This document shows, piece by piece, positions 19,401-28,002 of a stretch of 64,000 nt of DNA. The notes below the pieces were generated by a model. That model was not told the origin of the DNA. It did no database searches and saw nothing but the letters and a program-made list of their open reading frames with translations. The stretch lies in the NCBI RefSeq assembly GCF_003058465.1, contig NZ_CP028901.1, positions 248,001-312,000 of the forward strand, read 5' to 3'. Origin of the DNA: Orrella marina (lineage in GTDB: Bacteria > Pseudomonadota > Gammaproteobacteria > Burkholderiales > Burkholderiaceae_B). Both the position numbers and the translations under genes were made by a program. Position 1 is the stretch's first letter. Each line of letters starts with the position of its first letter.

Positions 19401-21790
19401 GCGCCGTCAAGGTGGTGCCGCTCTCACCGGAGAACTGGCGAGAAGAGCTGACCAAACAGCCCATCGACGCCATATTCGTGGAGTCCGCTTGGAAGGGCAA
19501 CGACTGGCAGTGGCACCGCAAGGTGGGCTACTACAGCGATGAGGAGTTCGCGCCGTTAAGCGAGCTGCTGACCCACTGCCGCGAGCAGGGCATCCCCTCG
19601 CTGTTCTGGAACAAGGAAGACCCGGTCCACTTCGACCGCTTCCGCAAGACGGCTGCGCTGTGCGATCACGTTTTCACCACCGACAGCCGGCGGATCATTC
19701 CCTACCTGGCCACCCCGGGTGCCCTCAGCCAGACCGCTAGCAGCGGCCCCTTCTACGCCTCGCCGAAGATCCACAACCTGCTGCCTTCCACGCGCGAGTG
19801 GCAGGCCACCGCGGCCTACGGGGGCACCTACTACGGCAAGCGCTACCCCGAGCGCACCGAGTACATGGACAAGATCATGAGCGCCGCCGCACCGCTGGGC
19901 CTCACGATCTACGACCGTCAGCACGACGACCCGGAATCCCCCTACAAGTACCCGGGGCCGCTGGGGGGCTATGTGGCGGGTAGCCTCAGCTACGAGGAGA
20001 TGATTCAGGCCTACAAGGCCCACCCGGTGCAGATCAACGTCAACTCGGTGCTGGATTCCCCCACCATGTTCTCGCGCCGCGTGGTGGAGACCGCCGCCTG
20101 CGGCTCGCCGCTGATCTCCGGCCCGGCCCTGGGCATGAACCGCTATATGGAAGGTGCCGGGCATATCGTGCGCACCGAAAGCGACGCCGCCCAAGCCCTG
20201 GAGAACCTGCTGCACCACCCGGCCTACCGCTGGCGGGTCGCCTTGAAAGGCGCACGGACCATCATGCGCGCCCACACCACCCAGCATCGCCTGGTGCAGA
20301 TGCTGCGCACCGCCGGCGTAGTGATGCTGGCCCCCGAGCCGCCGGCCATCACGCTGCTCACCGAAGAGGTCACCAATGCGGCGGCAGGGCGACTGCTGGC
20401 CCAGACCCTGCGCCCCCAGCGCATTCTGGCCAGCCAGTGGCAGGCAGGCGCCAAGGCAACGCTGGAAGCCGCCGGCATTGCCTGCGACAGCCCCCAGGCA
20501 CAGAGCGCCGAAGCGGGCAGCCTCTGGCTGCTGGCAGCCCCCTGCACCCTGGCAGACCTCGAACCGGAAGACCTGGAAGACCTCGCCTGGCCCACGGTCT
20601 ATGCCCCTCAGGCGCGCATCGGCTTTAATCGACGCCCGGAACTGGCCGAAGGCGAGTGGCCTGGTGTAGCGCTGGAGAATCATCCCATCGACGCCGGGCT
20701 GCAGCTGGTACGCCCCAATACCGCCATGCCGGCCAGCGATCTTGCCGGTTGGGGCGCCCAGCAGCCCACCCTGGCGCTGCGCAAACCGCCGCAAGTTCAC
20801 GAGCAAGCGCCCAACGTCGCGCCCAAGAAGACGGTGGTGATCGCCGGCCACGACCTCAAGTTCATCAAGCCGCTCTACCCCTATTTCTCGAAGGCGGGTA
20901 TTCGCCTGCTGCTGGACTTCTGGACCGGCCACAACCAGCACAACGAGACCGCCAGCAAGCGCCTGGTCCGCCAGGCCGATACGGTGTTCTGTGAATGGAC
21001 CCTGGGCAACGCCATCTGGTACGGCAAGCACAAGCGGGAAGAGCAGAAGCTGGTAGGCAGGCTGCACGCGCAGGAAATGCGTAGCGCGCTGTTTGAAAAG
21101 GTACCGTTCGAGGCCTTCGATACCGTCATCTTCGTAGGCCCGCACATGCTGCGTAACGCCCAGAAGCGCAACCCGGTACTCAAGAAAAACGGCGTGGTGA
21201 TCTACAACGGCGTAGATATCGAAGCAATGCAGGCCGTATCCCGCAAGCCCACCAACGGCAAGGTGCTTGGCCTGGTAGGCATGGTGCCCCAAAGCAAACG
21301 CCTCGACCGTGCGTTGGACATCCTCAAGGAGCTGCGTAAGGAAGACGACGGTTACACCCTGCGGGTAAAAGGCAAACGACCGGAAGACTACCCCTGGATG
21401 GCCAACCGCCCCGAGGAAGTGGCCTGGTACGAAACCCAATACCGCCGCCTGGAAAAAGACCCGATCCTGAAAGGAGCAGTATTCTTCGACCCCCACGGTA
21501 ACGATATGCCCGAGTGGTATGCCGGCATCGATGTCATCCTTTCTGTCAGCGACCACGAAAGCTTTCATCTTGCCATTGCAGAAGGTGCCGCATCAGGCTG
21601 CACGCCGATCATTCTTCCCTGGGAAGGGGCGGATGAGATCTATCCGAAGGAGTGGGTGTATGCGGATGCCAAGGTGGCGGCTGACGGCATAAAGGCTGGC
21701 CCGGGGGATCAGGCCAGATTGAAAGGTTTTGCAAAAGAAAAATTTGATATTGGAGCGGTGGAAAAGGCCATTGTTAATGCCCTTATGTAA
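16493..21790 (+). CDS. Giant multi-domain glycosyltransferase (four GT-B modules)
   Basis: A 1765-residue protein likely to add several sugars of the capsule repeat. Modules: GT4-like 1, residues about 20-430 (YEGLDILLDAC, VVIPRKPLAVCQLVPPMK); GT4-like 2, about 515-920 (TNGYSTRSHG, YEVRGLWE, YAGSAVAYEGL); a CgeB-like GT, about 950-1275 (ESAWKGNDWQWH, NKEDPVHFDRF, INVNSVLDSPTMFSRRV); and GT4-like 4, about 1440-1765 (VIYNGVDIEAM, VSDHESFHLAIAEGAASG). Module 1 is homologous along its length to the separate GT at 32976. Base composition and codon use change sharply inside module 1 at about 17,250-17,290: upstream resembles the host, downstream is GC-rich to about 21.6 kb, and the last codons are AT-rich again. 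The gene is therefore likely a recombinant. Start ATG at 16493; ribosome site weak. An MDEMLVLANQLA-type N-terminus is shared with the GT at 32976, supporting this start. Confidence 0.9.
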   Translation: MDEMLVLANQLASQKTSPIRAIKDRIAYVVPSDFPSRRSDDALRTHWVAQTLREHGLEVLCFGMSASSSGPGFHSDDDSRGLFNNKKEGICYFDCSRGPVQIGTESDQLNDSVEILLERFRIFRPSAVLSVSDWRIGLPAWVAAQSMGVEFFCEARTFTDLEMESGVVDTSPQLDPKLVADREAFVAKDAKAVFTRNALMKGELVHRGVNESKIFLMPDGVGSPNVFERASLTLREELGIKPDEKVIGWFRWGSPYEGLDILLDACTELVQSGEKLKLLLVGDSQPLIGSSAAHLADSGLKETPPWLIQVGRVPHEHVADYYALLDAVVIPRKPLAVCQLVPPMKAAEALAYGKRLVVSDVAPLAEYAANFDGVVSFEAGSAKSLATALQRSLKLPAPKPSTELLFSAHTEPMVKALRGEGSAPWQKAMAEAQAKPQAAPVAPPKQVKLRDVSQVDYATASQWFYRQGNLTDTLRALESLQARGVKLDKPKRDFQAFVAGMARLKGGWPLPPRQPNAGLMSRRQNVLYCLHQSVPHATNGYSTRSHGVAVGLQQAGFKVRATTRPGFPWDAGAKGLNKGYHEAEVEGVTYAACAGWNLNKTPLDYYLAEAADHYLREAQTSGAEIIAAASNHITALPALMAARRLGLPFVYEVRGLWEVTQASTQPEWAGSERYQLMRELEQQAALEADLVITLTEELADELASWGVPRERIEVVPNAVNAERFQPIAADAAIAKELKLKPGVPVIGYAGSAVAYEGLELLMEAMATLKKNGQAFTFVLVGDGKVIDTVKAKAKELGIEKECRFTGRVPFEEVPRYLSCMDILPIPRLSSAVTEMVSALKPLEAMAMGKALVLSDVSPHTTMAGPNGERARLFTKDSAQALSEALQALIDSPEERTRLGQAARAWIEQERTWNHVTRRYADALQHVRRSRTAEVAKAALASGKGKNNAKRLEQITLGLIADQFTTDTLASAVKVVPLSPENWREELTKQPIDAIFVESAWKGNDWQWHRKVGYYSDEEFAPLSELLTHCREQGIPSLFWNKEDPVHFDRFRKTAALCDHVFTTDSRRIIPYLATPGALSQTASSGPFYASPKIHNLLPSTREWQATAAYGGTYYGKRYPERTEYMDKIMSAAAPLGLTIYDRQHDDPESPYKYPGPLGGYVAGSLSYEEMIQAYKAHPVQINVNSVLDSPTMFSRRVVETAACGSPLISGPALGMNRYMEGAGHIVRTESDAAQALENLLHHPAYRWRVALKGARTIMRAHTTQHRLVQMLRTAGVVMLAPEPPAITLLTEEVTNAAAGRLLAQTLRPQRILASQWQAGAKATLEAAGIACDSPQAQSAEAGSLWLLAAPCTLADLEPEDLEDLAWPTVYAPQARIGFNRRPELAEGEWPGVALENHPIDAGLQLVRPNTAMPASDLAGWGAQQPTLALRKPPQVHEQAPNVAPKKTVVIAGHDLKFIKPLYPYFSKAGIRLLLDFWTGHNQHNETASKRLVRQADTVFCEWTLGNAIWYGKHKREEQKLVGRLHAQEMRSALFEKVPFEAFDTVIFVGPHMLRNAQKRNPVLKKNGVVIYNGVDIEAMQAVSRKPTNGKVLGLVGMVPQSKRLDRALDILKELRKEDDGYTLRVKGKRPEDYPWMANRPEEVAWYETQYRRLEKDPILKGAVFFDPHGNDMPEWYAGIDVILSVSDHESFHLAIAEGAASGCTPIILPWEGADEIYPKEWVYADAKVAADGIKAGPGDQARLKGFAKEKFDIGAVEKAIVNALM

Positions 21791-21875
21791 AGGAGTGGAA
21801 GGCTATCAAGGGTCTTACTTCTCATGCATCATCTATATTCTTTATTTTTGATGCCGTTAATTTTTAAGGTTTGTT

Positions 21876-23063
21876 ATGGCTATTGATATTAAAGACTACT
21901 CACCTTCTGGCTTTGTATCTGAGTTGTTGAGTTCCCGGATTAAGATTGCAGATGCCTTTTCTTCTGTTAGAGCATATGTCCATAGCTCAAAAAAAGATGT
22001 ACAGAATGATTGGTTTGAAAGCCTTGTTGATGAGCTTTTGGAAGTTTTTGAACAAAATTCTGAAGGGCATGGGTTTGTTTTTGAGCTAGCGGTCTTTGCG
22101 AATGCAAGGTTGGCTGGAACTGATGCTTTTAAAAATAATCTGGAGAAATTTTCAATCTTGAGTAGAGGCTTGCAGGAGGGGGATTGTGAATCTCATTTCG
22201 CTAAAGGAGTGGTTAACTACATTCTTGGTGATTATGCGCATGCAGAAAAAAGCTTTCAGCTTTATGATAAAAACTACCCAAGGCCACCGCTTTTTCATAG
22301 AACTGGAGGGCCGATGTATAGGAATCCTTACGGTCCCAAAGTATGTGGTAAAGGACGTTTTCCAGGGCGTTTTGAGGTTGTTAAGTGCTCTTCATCAAAG
22401 GCGGGCCATGTTGTGTTGGTGTCTTGTGATTCTGGCTATCTTGCAGCATATGGAAGAGATTTTTTTGACTCGATCAAGAAGCTAGATCCCTCACCTTGTG
22501 TTCACTTTCACGTTATAAACCCTGTTGAAGATATTTTTAAAAAAATCAGCTTTATAAGTGATAGTGCTGTTGGGTTGTCTTTTGAGAATATTTGTATAAA
22601 TCAGATTAAAACTTACTCCTCTGTGTCCCGCTATGTGGTTGCGGGGAAGATTATGGAGATTTACGATAAAGATATAGTGGTGTCTGATATAGATCTGGAA
22701 TTTAAGATCTCCCCGAGAGATGTTGTTGATCTCGTTAGCGGCGATTTTGGTCTTTATGTTAACGAGGGTAAAGGCAGGTGTTTTCCTTGGACCTATGTTT
22801 TGGCTGGGCTAGGGGTCTATAAAAGAAATTATAGCTCAATGTCTTTTTTGGAAGATGTTTCTAGCTTTGTTGATGGCGTTTTTAATGATGAAGAGAGCTG
22901 CTGGATGCTGGATCAAGTGGCACTCGAATATGCTCTACGTAGAAACGAAAATATACCTTTTTCAAATTTAAGAGAATTGGGCTGCCCTCTTTCACAGTTT
23001 AGCAATAGGCCGCAGCGCCGCAAGTTGGCAAAAAGTTTTTTGATAGAGTGTGGAGAAGGGTAA
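21876..23063 (+). CDS. Hypothetical protein, possibly a GT-A-like transferase
   Basis: No family is recognised with confidence. The N-terminal about 140 residues look helical (TPR-like spacing: HFAKGVVNYILGDYAHAEKSF). The C-terminal part (about 175-395) has alternating strands and helices and a VVSDIDLEF motif that could serve as the DxD metal site of a nucleotide-diphospho-sugar transferase (inference). The gene is clearly AT-rich compared with both neighbours and ends directly at the start of the next gene, with which it forms a pair. It lies between GC-rich GT and ugd segments, a sign of separate transfer. Confidence 0.6.
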   Translation: MAIDIKDYSPSGFVSELLSSRIKIADAFSSVRAYVHSSKKDVQNDWFESLVDELLEVFEQNSEGHGFVFELAVFANARLAGTDAFKNNLEKFSILSRGLQEGDCESHFAKGVVNYILGDYAHAEKSFQLYDKNYPRPPLFHRTGGPMYRNPYGPKVCGKGRFPGRFEVVKCSSSKAGHVVLVSCDSGYLAAYGRDFFDSIKKLDPSPCVHFHVINPVEDIFKKISFISDSAVGLSFENICINQIKTYSSVSRYVVAGKIMEIYDKDIVVSDIDLEFKISPRDVVDLVSGDFGLYVNEGKGRCFPWTYVLAGLGVYKRNYSSMSFLEDVSSFVDGVFNDEESCWMLDQVALEYALRRNENIPFSNLRELGCPLSQFSNRPQRRKLAKSFLIECGEG

Positions 23064-24422
23064 TTGAGTTATATTAACTTGGATTTCGATATTGACAGTG
23101 TGGTCGAAAAGATTCAGCTCATCAAAAGAAAAGAATTCTTTGTAATCCTCAAGACGAAAAATGAAGTTGAGCTGCTGGAAGACTGGATTGAACACTATGG
23201 GAAGATGTTTGGCTATGAAAGCATAATAATACTGGATAACTATTCTGATGAGCCGTCTGTGCATGAAGTTTATTCAAAGTACTGTGATAAGGTGGGCTTG
23301 ATCGCTACTTTTGGTGATGGTGATAGAGGACACAATTTAATTCATTATCCAGAGAGCAGGAAGAGCTATTCAAGGTTTTATGAGGCAGTTAAGGAGAGGT
23401 GTCGTTATTTTGGTTTTTTTGACACAGATGAGTTTTTGGTTTTTATAGATAACAAAAGGCTTGTGACTGGTGAGGAGGTTCGCCGAAGGGCTTCGACTTG
23501 GTGCAATTTTAATAAAGGAAAAGTTCTACACTGCTATTGGCTAAACAGTGTTCCAGGGAGAAGTGATAGATATGTCTTGGGGGATAGTTTCTTAAAAATT
23601 TTCGATGGAGTGAAAAAGGGCAAGTACTTTATGCCCTCTGATGTCGGGTGCAAACACCCTAGTGGGCATAATAGCTGCTCGCCCATCAGTTGTGCCCCCC
23701 ATGAAGTGTCTATGAACTTTTGGTTGCTGCATCGGCAAAGTAGTTCTCTCGAGAGGCGAATTAAAGTTAATTATAATAAAATAAATAGCAGAGGTATGTT
23801 TAAAGAAAATGTCACCTTGAGCGATATATTGAATAACCCGCGGCACGACTTGCTTGCCCATGGTGATAATGGTGTCTGCAATTCTTATATGCAGCAAATA
23901 ATTAATTTTTTCAATAGCGCGTCTTTGAGCGATCAGGGGGAGTGGCTTTCATTTCAGGGTGAGAAGCTGTGCTTTTCTAGCGATAAAGCCGAGAGCAACT
24001 TCTTAAAGTTCATAAAAAATTCGAATTTCAAAAGGTGGGTGTCCTTGTATTTTAAGAGCCCTTATTCTTGCGCTATGAATAAGCAGCCTATGATCGATAT
24101 AGGTGTATATGGTGAGGCGTATAATCTCGGGGTTGAAAAGATTAGTGGTTGGGTTCTAGATACTGCTTCAGAGGAAGTTCCGGTAGTTGCGCTAAAATGG
24201 AATGGTGAGATTCTTTTTGAGTTCAGCCCAACGGTTCGTGAAGAAGTTAAAGGGGTTGCTTTTAGTGAGGCGACTCATTTTTATCTAAATGATGATTTGA
24301 TGGGGATTTTGAGGGAAAAAATAAGAGATTGTAACGGTGGAGGCACATTAGAGCTGGTCTTTAGGCGGACTAATAAAAGGCTACGTAATGGTGTGAAATC
24401 TGTTGCGCATATTACTAATTAA
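23064..24422 (+). CDS. Glycosyltransferase family 2/92-like protein
   Basis: The N-terminal domain (about residues 25-265) follows the pattern of 'Glyco_tranf_2_4'/GT92 enzymes: FFVILKTKNEVELLEDWIEHY, IIILDNYSDE and the metal-binding FGFFDTDEFLVF. A C-terminal domain (about 345-452) of predicted strands (ISGWVLDT, VVALKWNGE, TLELVFRR) is of unknown role and might bind carbohydrate. The start is a TTG directly after the stop of the preceding gene, with GGAGAAGGG upstream, so the genes are coupled. Like its partner it is AT-rich and probably acquired. Sugar specificity unknown. Confidence 0.75.
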   Translation: MSYINLDFDIDSVVEKIQLIKRKEFFVILKTKNEVELLEDWIEHYGKMFGYESIIILDNYSDEPSVHEVYSKYCDKVGLIATFGDGDRGHNLIHYPESRKSYSRFYEAVKERCRYFGFFDTDEFLVFIDNKRLVTGEEVRRRASTWCNFNKGKVLHCYWLNSVPGRSDRYVLGDSFLKIFDGVKKGKYFMPSDVGCKHPSGHNSCSPISCAPHEVSMNFWLLHRQSSSLERRIKVNYNKINSRGMFKENVTLSDILNNPRHDLLAHGDNGVCNSYMQQIINFFNSASLSDQGEWLSFQGEKLCFSSDKAESNFLKFIKNSNFKRWVSLYFKSPYSCAMNKQPMIDIGVYGEAYNLGVEKISGWVLDTASEEVPVVALKWNGEILFEFSPTVREEVKGVAFSEATHFYLNDDLMGILREKIRDCNGGGTLELVFRRTNKRLRNGVKSVAHITN

Positions 24423-24442
24423 GATTTTAACAATGGTTTCGT

Positions 24443-25609
24443 ATGAAGATTGCTGTTGTAGGCACTGGCTACGTGGGAATTTCCAATGCTATTTTACTAT
24501 CCCAGAATCAAGAGGTAATAGCGGTTGATGTTGATGCTACCAAGGTAGAAATGCTGAATGACCGGCTTTCGCCTATTGAGGATGCGACCATTTCAGCGTT
24601 TCTCGAACGCAGCGATATTTTCTTTAGCGCTACGTTGGATGCCGAGGCGGCTTACTTGGGCGCGGACTATGTGATCATCGCCACCCCCACGGACTACGAC
24701 CCGGAGACCAACTACTTCGACACTTCGAGCGTGGAGTCGGTGGTGCGCCAGGTTATGGCGGTGAACCCGCAGGCGGTGATGGTGATCAAGTCCACCGTGC
24801 CGGTGGGCTATACCGCCGAGGCGAGCGAGCGCCTGGGCACCCGGAACCTGATCTTCTCGCCGGAGTTTCTGCGCGAGGGCAGGGCGCTGCACGACAACCT
24901 CTACCCCTCGCGGATCATCGTCGGCGAACGCTCGGAGCGGGCCGCGGCCTTCGCCGAGCTGCTGCGCCAGGGAGCGATAAAGCAGGACGTCGAAGTGCTG
25001 CTGACCAACAGCACCGAGGCCGAGGCGATCAAGCTGTTCGCCAACACCTATCTGGCCATGCGCGTGGCCTACTTCAACGAGCTGGATACCTACGCCGAAA
25101 CTCACGGCCTGGATGCGCTCCAGATCATCCAGGGCGTGGGACTCGACCCGCGCATCGGCCACCACTACAACAACCCCAGCTTCGGCTACGGCGGCTACTG
25201 CCTACCCAAGGACACCAAGCAGCTGCTGGCCAACTACCAGGACGTGCCCAACAACATCATCGGCGCCATCGTGGAGGCCAACCGCACCCGCAAGGATTTC
25301 ATCGCCGAGGCGGTGCTCAGGCGCAAGCCCCGGGTGGTGGGGGTTTACCGCTTGATCATGAAGGCGGGCTCAGATAACTTCCGCGCCAGCGCCATGCAGG
25401 GGGTGATGAAGCGCATCAAGGCCAAGGGTATCGAAGTGGTGGTCTACGAGCCGGTGCTGGAAGAGGCGACCTTCTTCGGCTCCCGGGTGGTGCGCGACCT
25501 GGAGGCCTTCAAGGCCCTCTCCGACGTGATTCTTGCCAACCGCATGGTGGATGAGCTCGCCGATGCGGCCGAGAAGGTCTACACCCGGGACCTGTTCGGC
25601 AGCGACTAG
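24443..25609 (+). CDS. ugd: UDP-glucose 6-dehydrogenase
   Basis: NAD-dependent two-step oxidation of UDP-glucose to UDP-glucuronic acid, a precursor for uronic-acid capsules. Rossmann motif [65 protein letters not shown] and the catalytic Cys in [15 protein letters not shown] are present; 388 residues is the length of the short Ugd class. The first about 200 bases share the AT-rich style of the preceding genes, while from about 24,650 the gene is GC-rich, so a recombination boundary probably lies inside it. It is followed by 125 bases and then the heparinase-family gene. Confidence 0.95.
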   Translation: MKIAVVGTGYVGISNAILLSQNQEVIAVDVDATKVEMLNDRLSPIEDATISAFLERSDIFFSATLDAEAAYLGADYVIIATPTDYDPETNYFDTSSVESVVRQVMAVNPQAVMVIKSTVPVGYTAEASERLGTRNLIFSPEFLREGRALHDNLYPSRIIVGERSERAAAFAELLRQGAIKQDVEVLLTNSTEAEAIKLFANTYLAMRVAYFNELDTYAETHGLDALQIIQGVGLDPRIGHHYNNPSFGYGGYCLPKDTKQLLANYQDVPNNIIGAIVEANRTRKDFIAEAVLRRKPRVVGVYRLIMKAGSDNFRASAMQGVMKRIKAKGIEVVVYEPVLEEATFFGSRVVRDLEAFKALSDVILANRMVDELADAAEKVYTRDLFGSD

Positions 25610-25734
25610 ATTTAGCGTATGCTTAACTTTCCGAGTGCTTTATGTGATGATCAAGTTGATTGATCATGGGTATGGTAGACGCTTTCAGAAATTCAAATAA
25701 TCTTTGGGGTGATTTTGATTAATAGTAGGTTGTT

Positions 25735-28002
25735 ATGCCGTTAAAGCCCAGTGACTCTTATGAAATCTTGTGCTGCGTCGATAATAAGGTTAAGAGGCTT
25801 TCGGCTCAGTCTCGTAACAAGGAACTGGGCGAGAAGCTGGTCGTCAAGCAGCAGCTTGAGCTGGCTCCCTTCAAGGCCGTCCCATTTTCTGGCTGGGGTG
25901 ACTGGGAACAGGACCCGCTCAACAACCGTAGCTGGCAGTGGCGGCTGAACTGGCTGTCGTTTCTGTCTTACCTGATGGCTTACCACCACGCCTCTGGCGA
26001 TGAGGCGGTGCTGGACTCGGCCCGCGAGGCGATTCAGTCATGGCTGGATGCCTACCTGGAAACGGACACCAGCTACCCGTTTGAGTTCATCTGGCACGAC
26101 CATGCCACCGCGCTGCGTGCGGAACAGCTGGTGCTGTTTGCCTACTACTGCCGCGAACACGCCCCCGAGTGGGTGAGCAAGCATGCTGAGTTTCTAACCT
26201 ATCTGGAGCAGGCGCTGGTGGTGCATGGCCAGTGGCTGGCCAAGGATAGCTTCTATTCTGAGCACACCAACCATGGGCTTGAGCAGGCGCGGGTGCTGCT
26301 GCTGCTCGGCACCGTGTTCGAGGGGGAGCAGGCCCGGGAGTGGCAGCAGATCGCCATTCGGCGCATTAGCAGCGAGCTGACCTTTGCCTTTACCGATGAG
26401 GGCGTCCACGTCGAGAACAGCCCTGCCTATCACATCTTCGTTTTCAAGGTGTTCCTGGGCATCATCAAGGACTACCCGGAGGAGGTGCTGGGGGATCTGG
26501 CCGAGCAGTTCAGCCAGTTCTCGGCCAAGGCGCTGTCTTTCATCACCCATATCCTGCGCCCGGACGGCAAGCTGCCGCCCATTGGCGATACCGAGCAGCT
26601 GCCCACCTCGGATGCCTACCGGGACATGTTCGGCCACCGCCTGGAGTACCAGCACTTCCTCTATGCCCTGACCCAGGGCAAGCAGGGTATTAGGCCCCCG
26701 GTGCTCAACCGCGTTTATCCCAAGTCCGGCTACGCGATTTTCCGCGACCAGTGGCCCGCCAAGGAGCATTACCAGAAAGCCTTTCATCTGATCGCCAAGG
26801 TGGGTTGCTCCAGCCGCTATCACCATCAGCAGGATGAGGGGCATATCAGCCTTTATGCCGGCGGTGAGGACTGGCTGATTGATTCGGGTCTTTACAACTA
26901 CATCAACAAGGACCCGGTGCGGAAGTACATGCGGGGCCGTCCCGGCCACAACGTGCCGATCATCTCCCATGCCAGCTATGCCAAGGAGTTCCAACACCGG
27001 CTAAGCGCCTGGCAGGTGACCGATCACTCGGAAGCCGCGCCCGCCCCACAGCTCACCATGAGGCTGGACGTGCTACCTCCGGTGGTTCACGAGCGTAAGG
27101 TAGCCTTCGATGCCGCGGCCAAGGTGCTGAAGGTAGAGGATACGGTCTCTGCCGATGACGGCCAGCAGCGTAATGTCACCTTTCAGTGGCACTTCCCCAA
27201 GGACAAGATGCTGACCATCGAGGATAGCCAGGTGGTGGTCATCAGCCCCACAGGAAGTCGGCTGACCATTGAGTTCGAGGGCGAGATCCCGGATAACCTC
27301 TCGGTGGCGAAGGGGCGCGAGGGCGATAAGGTCTTCAGCTGTATTTCCTACAAGGCCAACCAGGTGGAATCCAGCCAGGTGCTGCGGGTGATGTTCAAGG
27401 AGCGCCGTGGGCTGAACGTCACCACACGTTTCCGCTTTGCCATGGCCGAAGACAAGGTTGCACCGGCATCCGAGAAGGCAGATATCCCCGAGTTTCCGCT
27501 AGCAACGCTGCTGGGGACCAGCCGGCAAGTCGATCCCGTAACTCAATCGGTCATGATCGGAAGCTCACCGGCCTATTTGGCGCTGGTCCGGTCGCACCGG
27601 GAGCAGATGATTGGACATGTCAGCCTGCTGGTAAATGATTCCGCAGACTGCAAGCAGGCCCAGGCGCAGCTGAAGGAACACTACCTGACTACTTGGCTGA
27701 GCTGCCGCCCGCTGACGTCGACACCGCTGATCACTGCCGACAAGGCCGCGCTCAAAGGCCTGGAAGGCATCGGCCGTCTGGTGATCACGCCAACTGGTTT
27801 TACGGAGAAGCGCTTGGCTACAGTGCTTCTGACCATGCTGCCGCCCCTATTTAAACGCATGACCAAAACTGGGGAAGTGTGGATCAGCACGGACCTGCCA
27901 GATTCACTGAAAGCCCTTTGCACCACTTGGGCAAAACGGCGCGGCCTAGCGGTCAACGTTGTCACTGGCCTGGGTGCTGCCATGGAGGTGAGCCATGACT
28001 GA
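25735..28002 (+). CDS. Heparinase II/III-family polysaccharide lyase
   Basis: Expected to cleave uronic-acid-containing polysaccharide by beta-elimination. The N-terminal alpha/alpha barrel contains the TNHGLEQARVLLLLG segment (Asn-His pair near residue 180) and the central beta-sandwich starts around KSGYAIFRDQW, with RYHHQQDEGHISLY and RPGHNVP holding the candidate catalytic Tyr/His and metal-site residues. No signal peptide is visible, so it may act in the cytoplasm or leave by another route; similar genes inside capsule loci are thought to edit or degrade the polymer. Residues about 600-755 form an extra C-terminal domain of unknown role whose codon use drifts back to the host style. It overlaps the next gene by 8 bases. 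Confidence 0.85.
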   Translation: MPLKPSDSYEILCCVDNKVKRLSAQSRNKELGEKLVVKQQLELAPFKAVPFSGWGDWEQDPLNNRSWQWRLNWLSFLSYLMAYHHASGDEAVLDSAREAIQSWLDAYLETDTSYPFEFIWHDHATALRAEQLVLFAYYCREHAPEWVSKHAEFLTYLEQALVVHGQWLAKDSFYSEHTNHGLEQARVLLLLGTVFEGEQAREWQQIAIRRISSELTFAFTDEGVHVENSPAYHIFVFKVFLGIIKDYPEEVLGDLAEQFSQFSAKALSFITHILRPDGKLPPIGDTEQLPTSDAYRDMFGHRLEYQHFLYALTQGKQGIRPPVLNRVYPKSGYAIFRDQWPAKEHYQKAFHLIAKVGCSSRYHHQQDEGHISLYAGGEDWLIDSGLYNYINKDPVRKYMRGRPGHNVPIISHASYAKEFQHRLSAWQVTDHSEAAPAPQLTMRLDVLPPVVHERKVAFDAAAKVLKVEDTVSADDGQQRNVTFQWHFPKDKMLTIEDSQVVVISPTGSRLTIEFEGEIPDNLSVAKGREGDKVFSCISYKANQVESSQVLRVMFKERRGLNVTTRFRFAMAEDKVAPASEKADIPEFPLATLLGTSRQVDPVTQSVMIGSSPAYLALVRSHREQMIGHVSLLVNDSADCKQAQAQLKEHYLTTWLSCRPLTSTPLITADKAALKGLEGIGRLVITPTGFTEKRLATVLLTMLPPLFKRMTKTGEVWISTDLPDSLKALCTTWAKRRGLAVNVVTGLGAAMEVSHD

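Noticed and set aside
17666..21568. Long minus-strand frames (533 and 670 codons) opposite the giant GT
   Set aside because: Shadow frames produced by GC-rich codon bias; the plus strand has clear GT motifs throughout.
24593..26997. Minus-strand frames opposite ugd and the lyase gene
   Set aside because: Shadows of GC-rich coding DNA with no family motifs.
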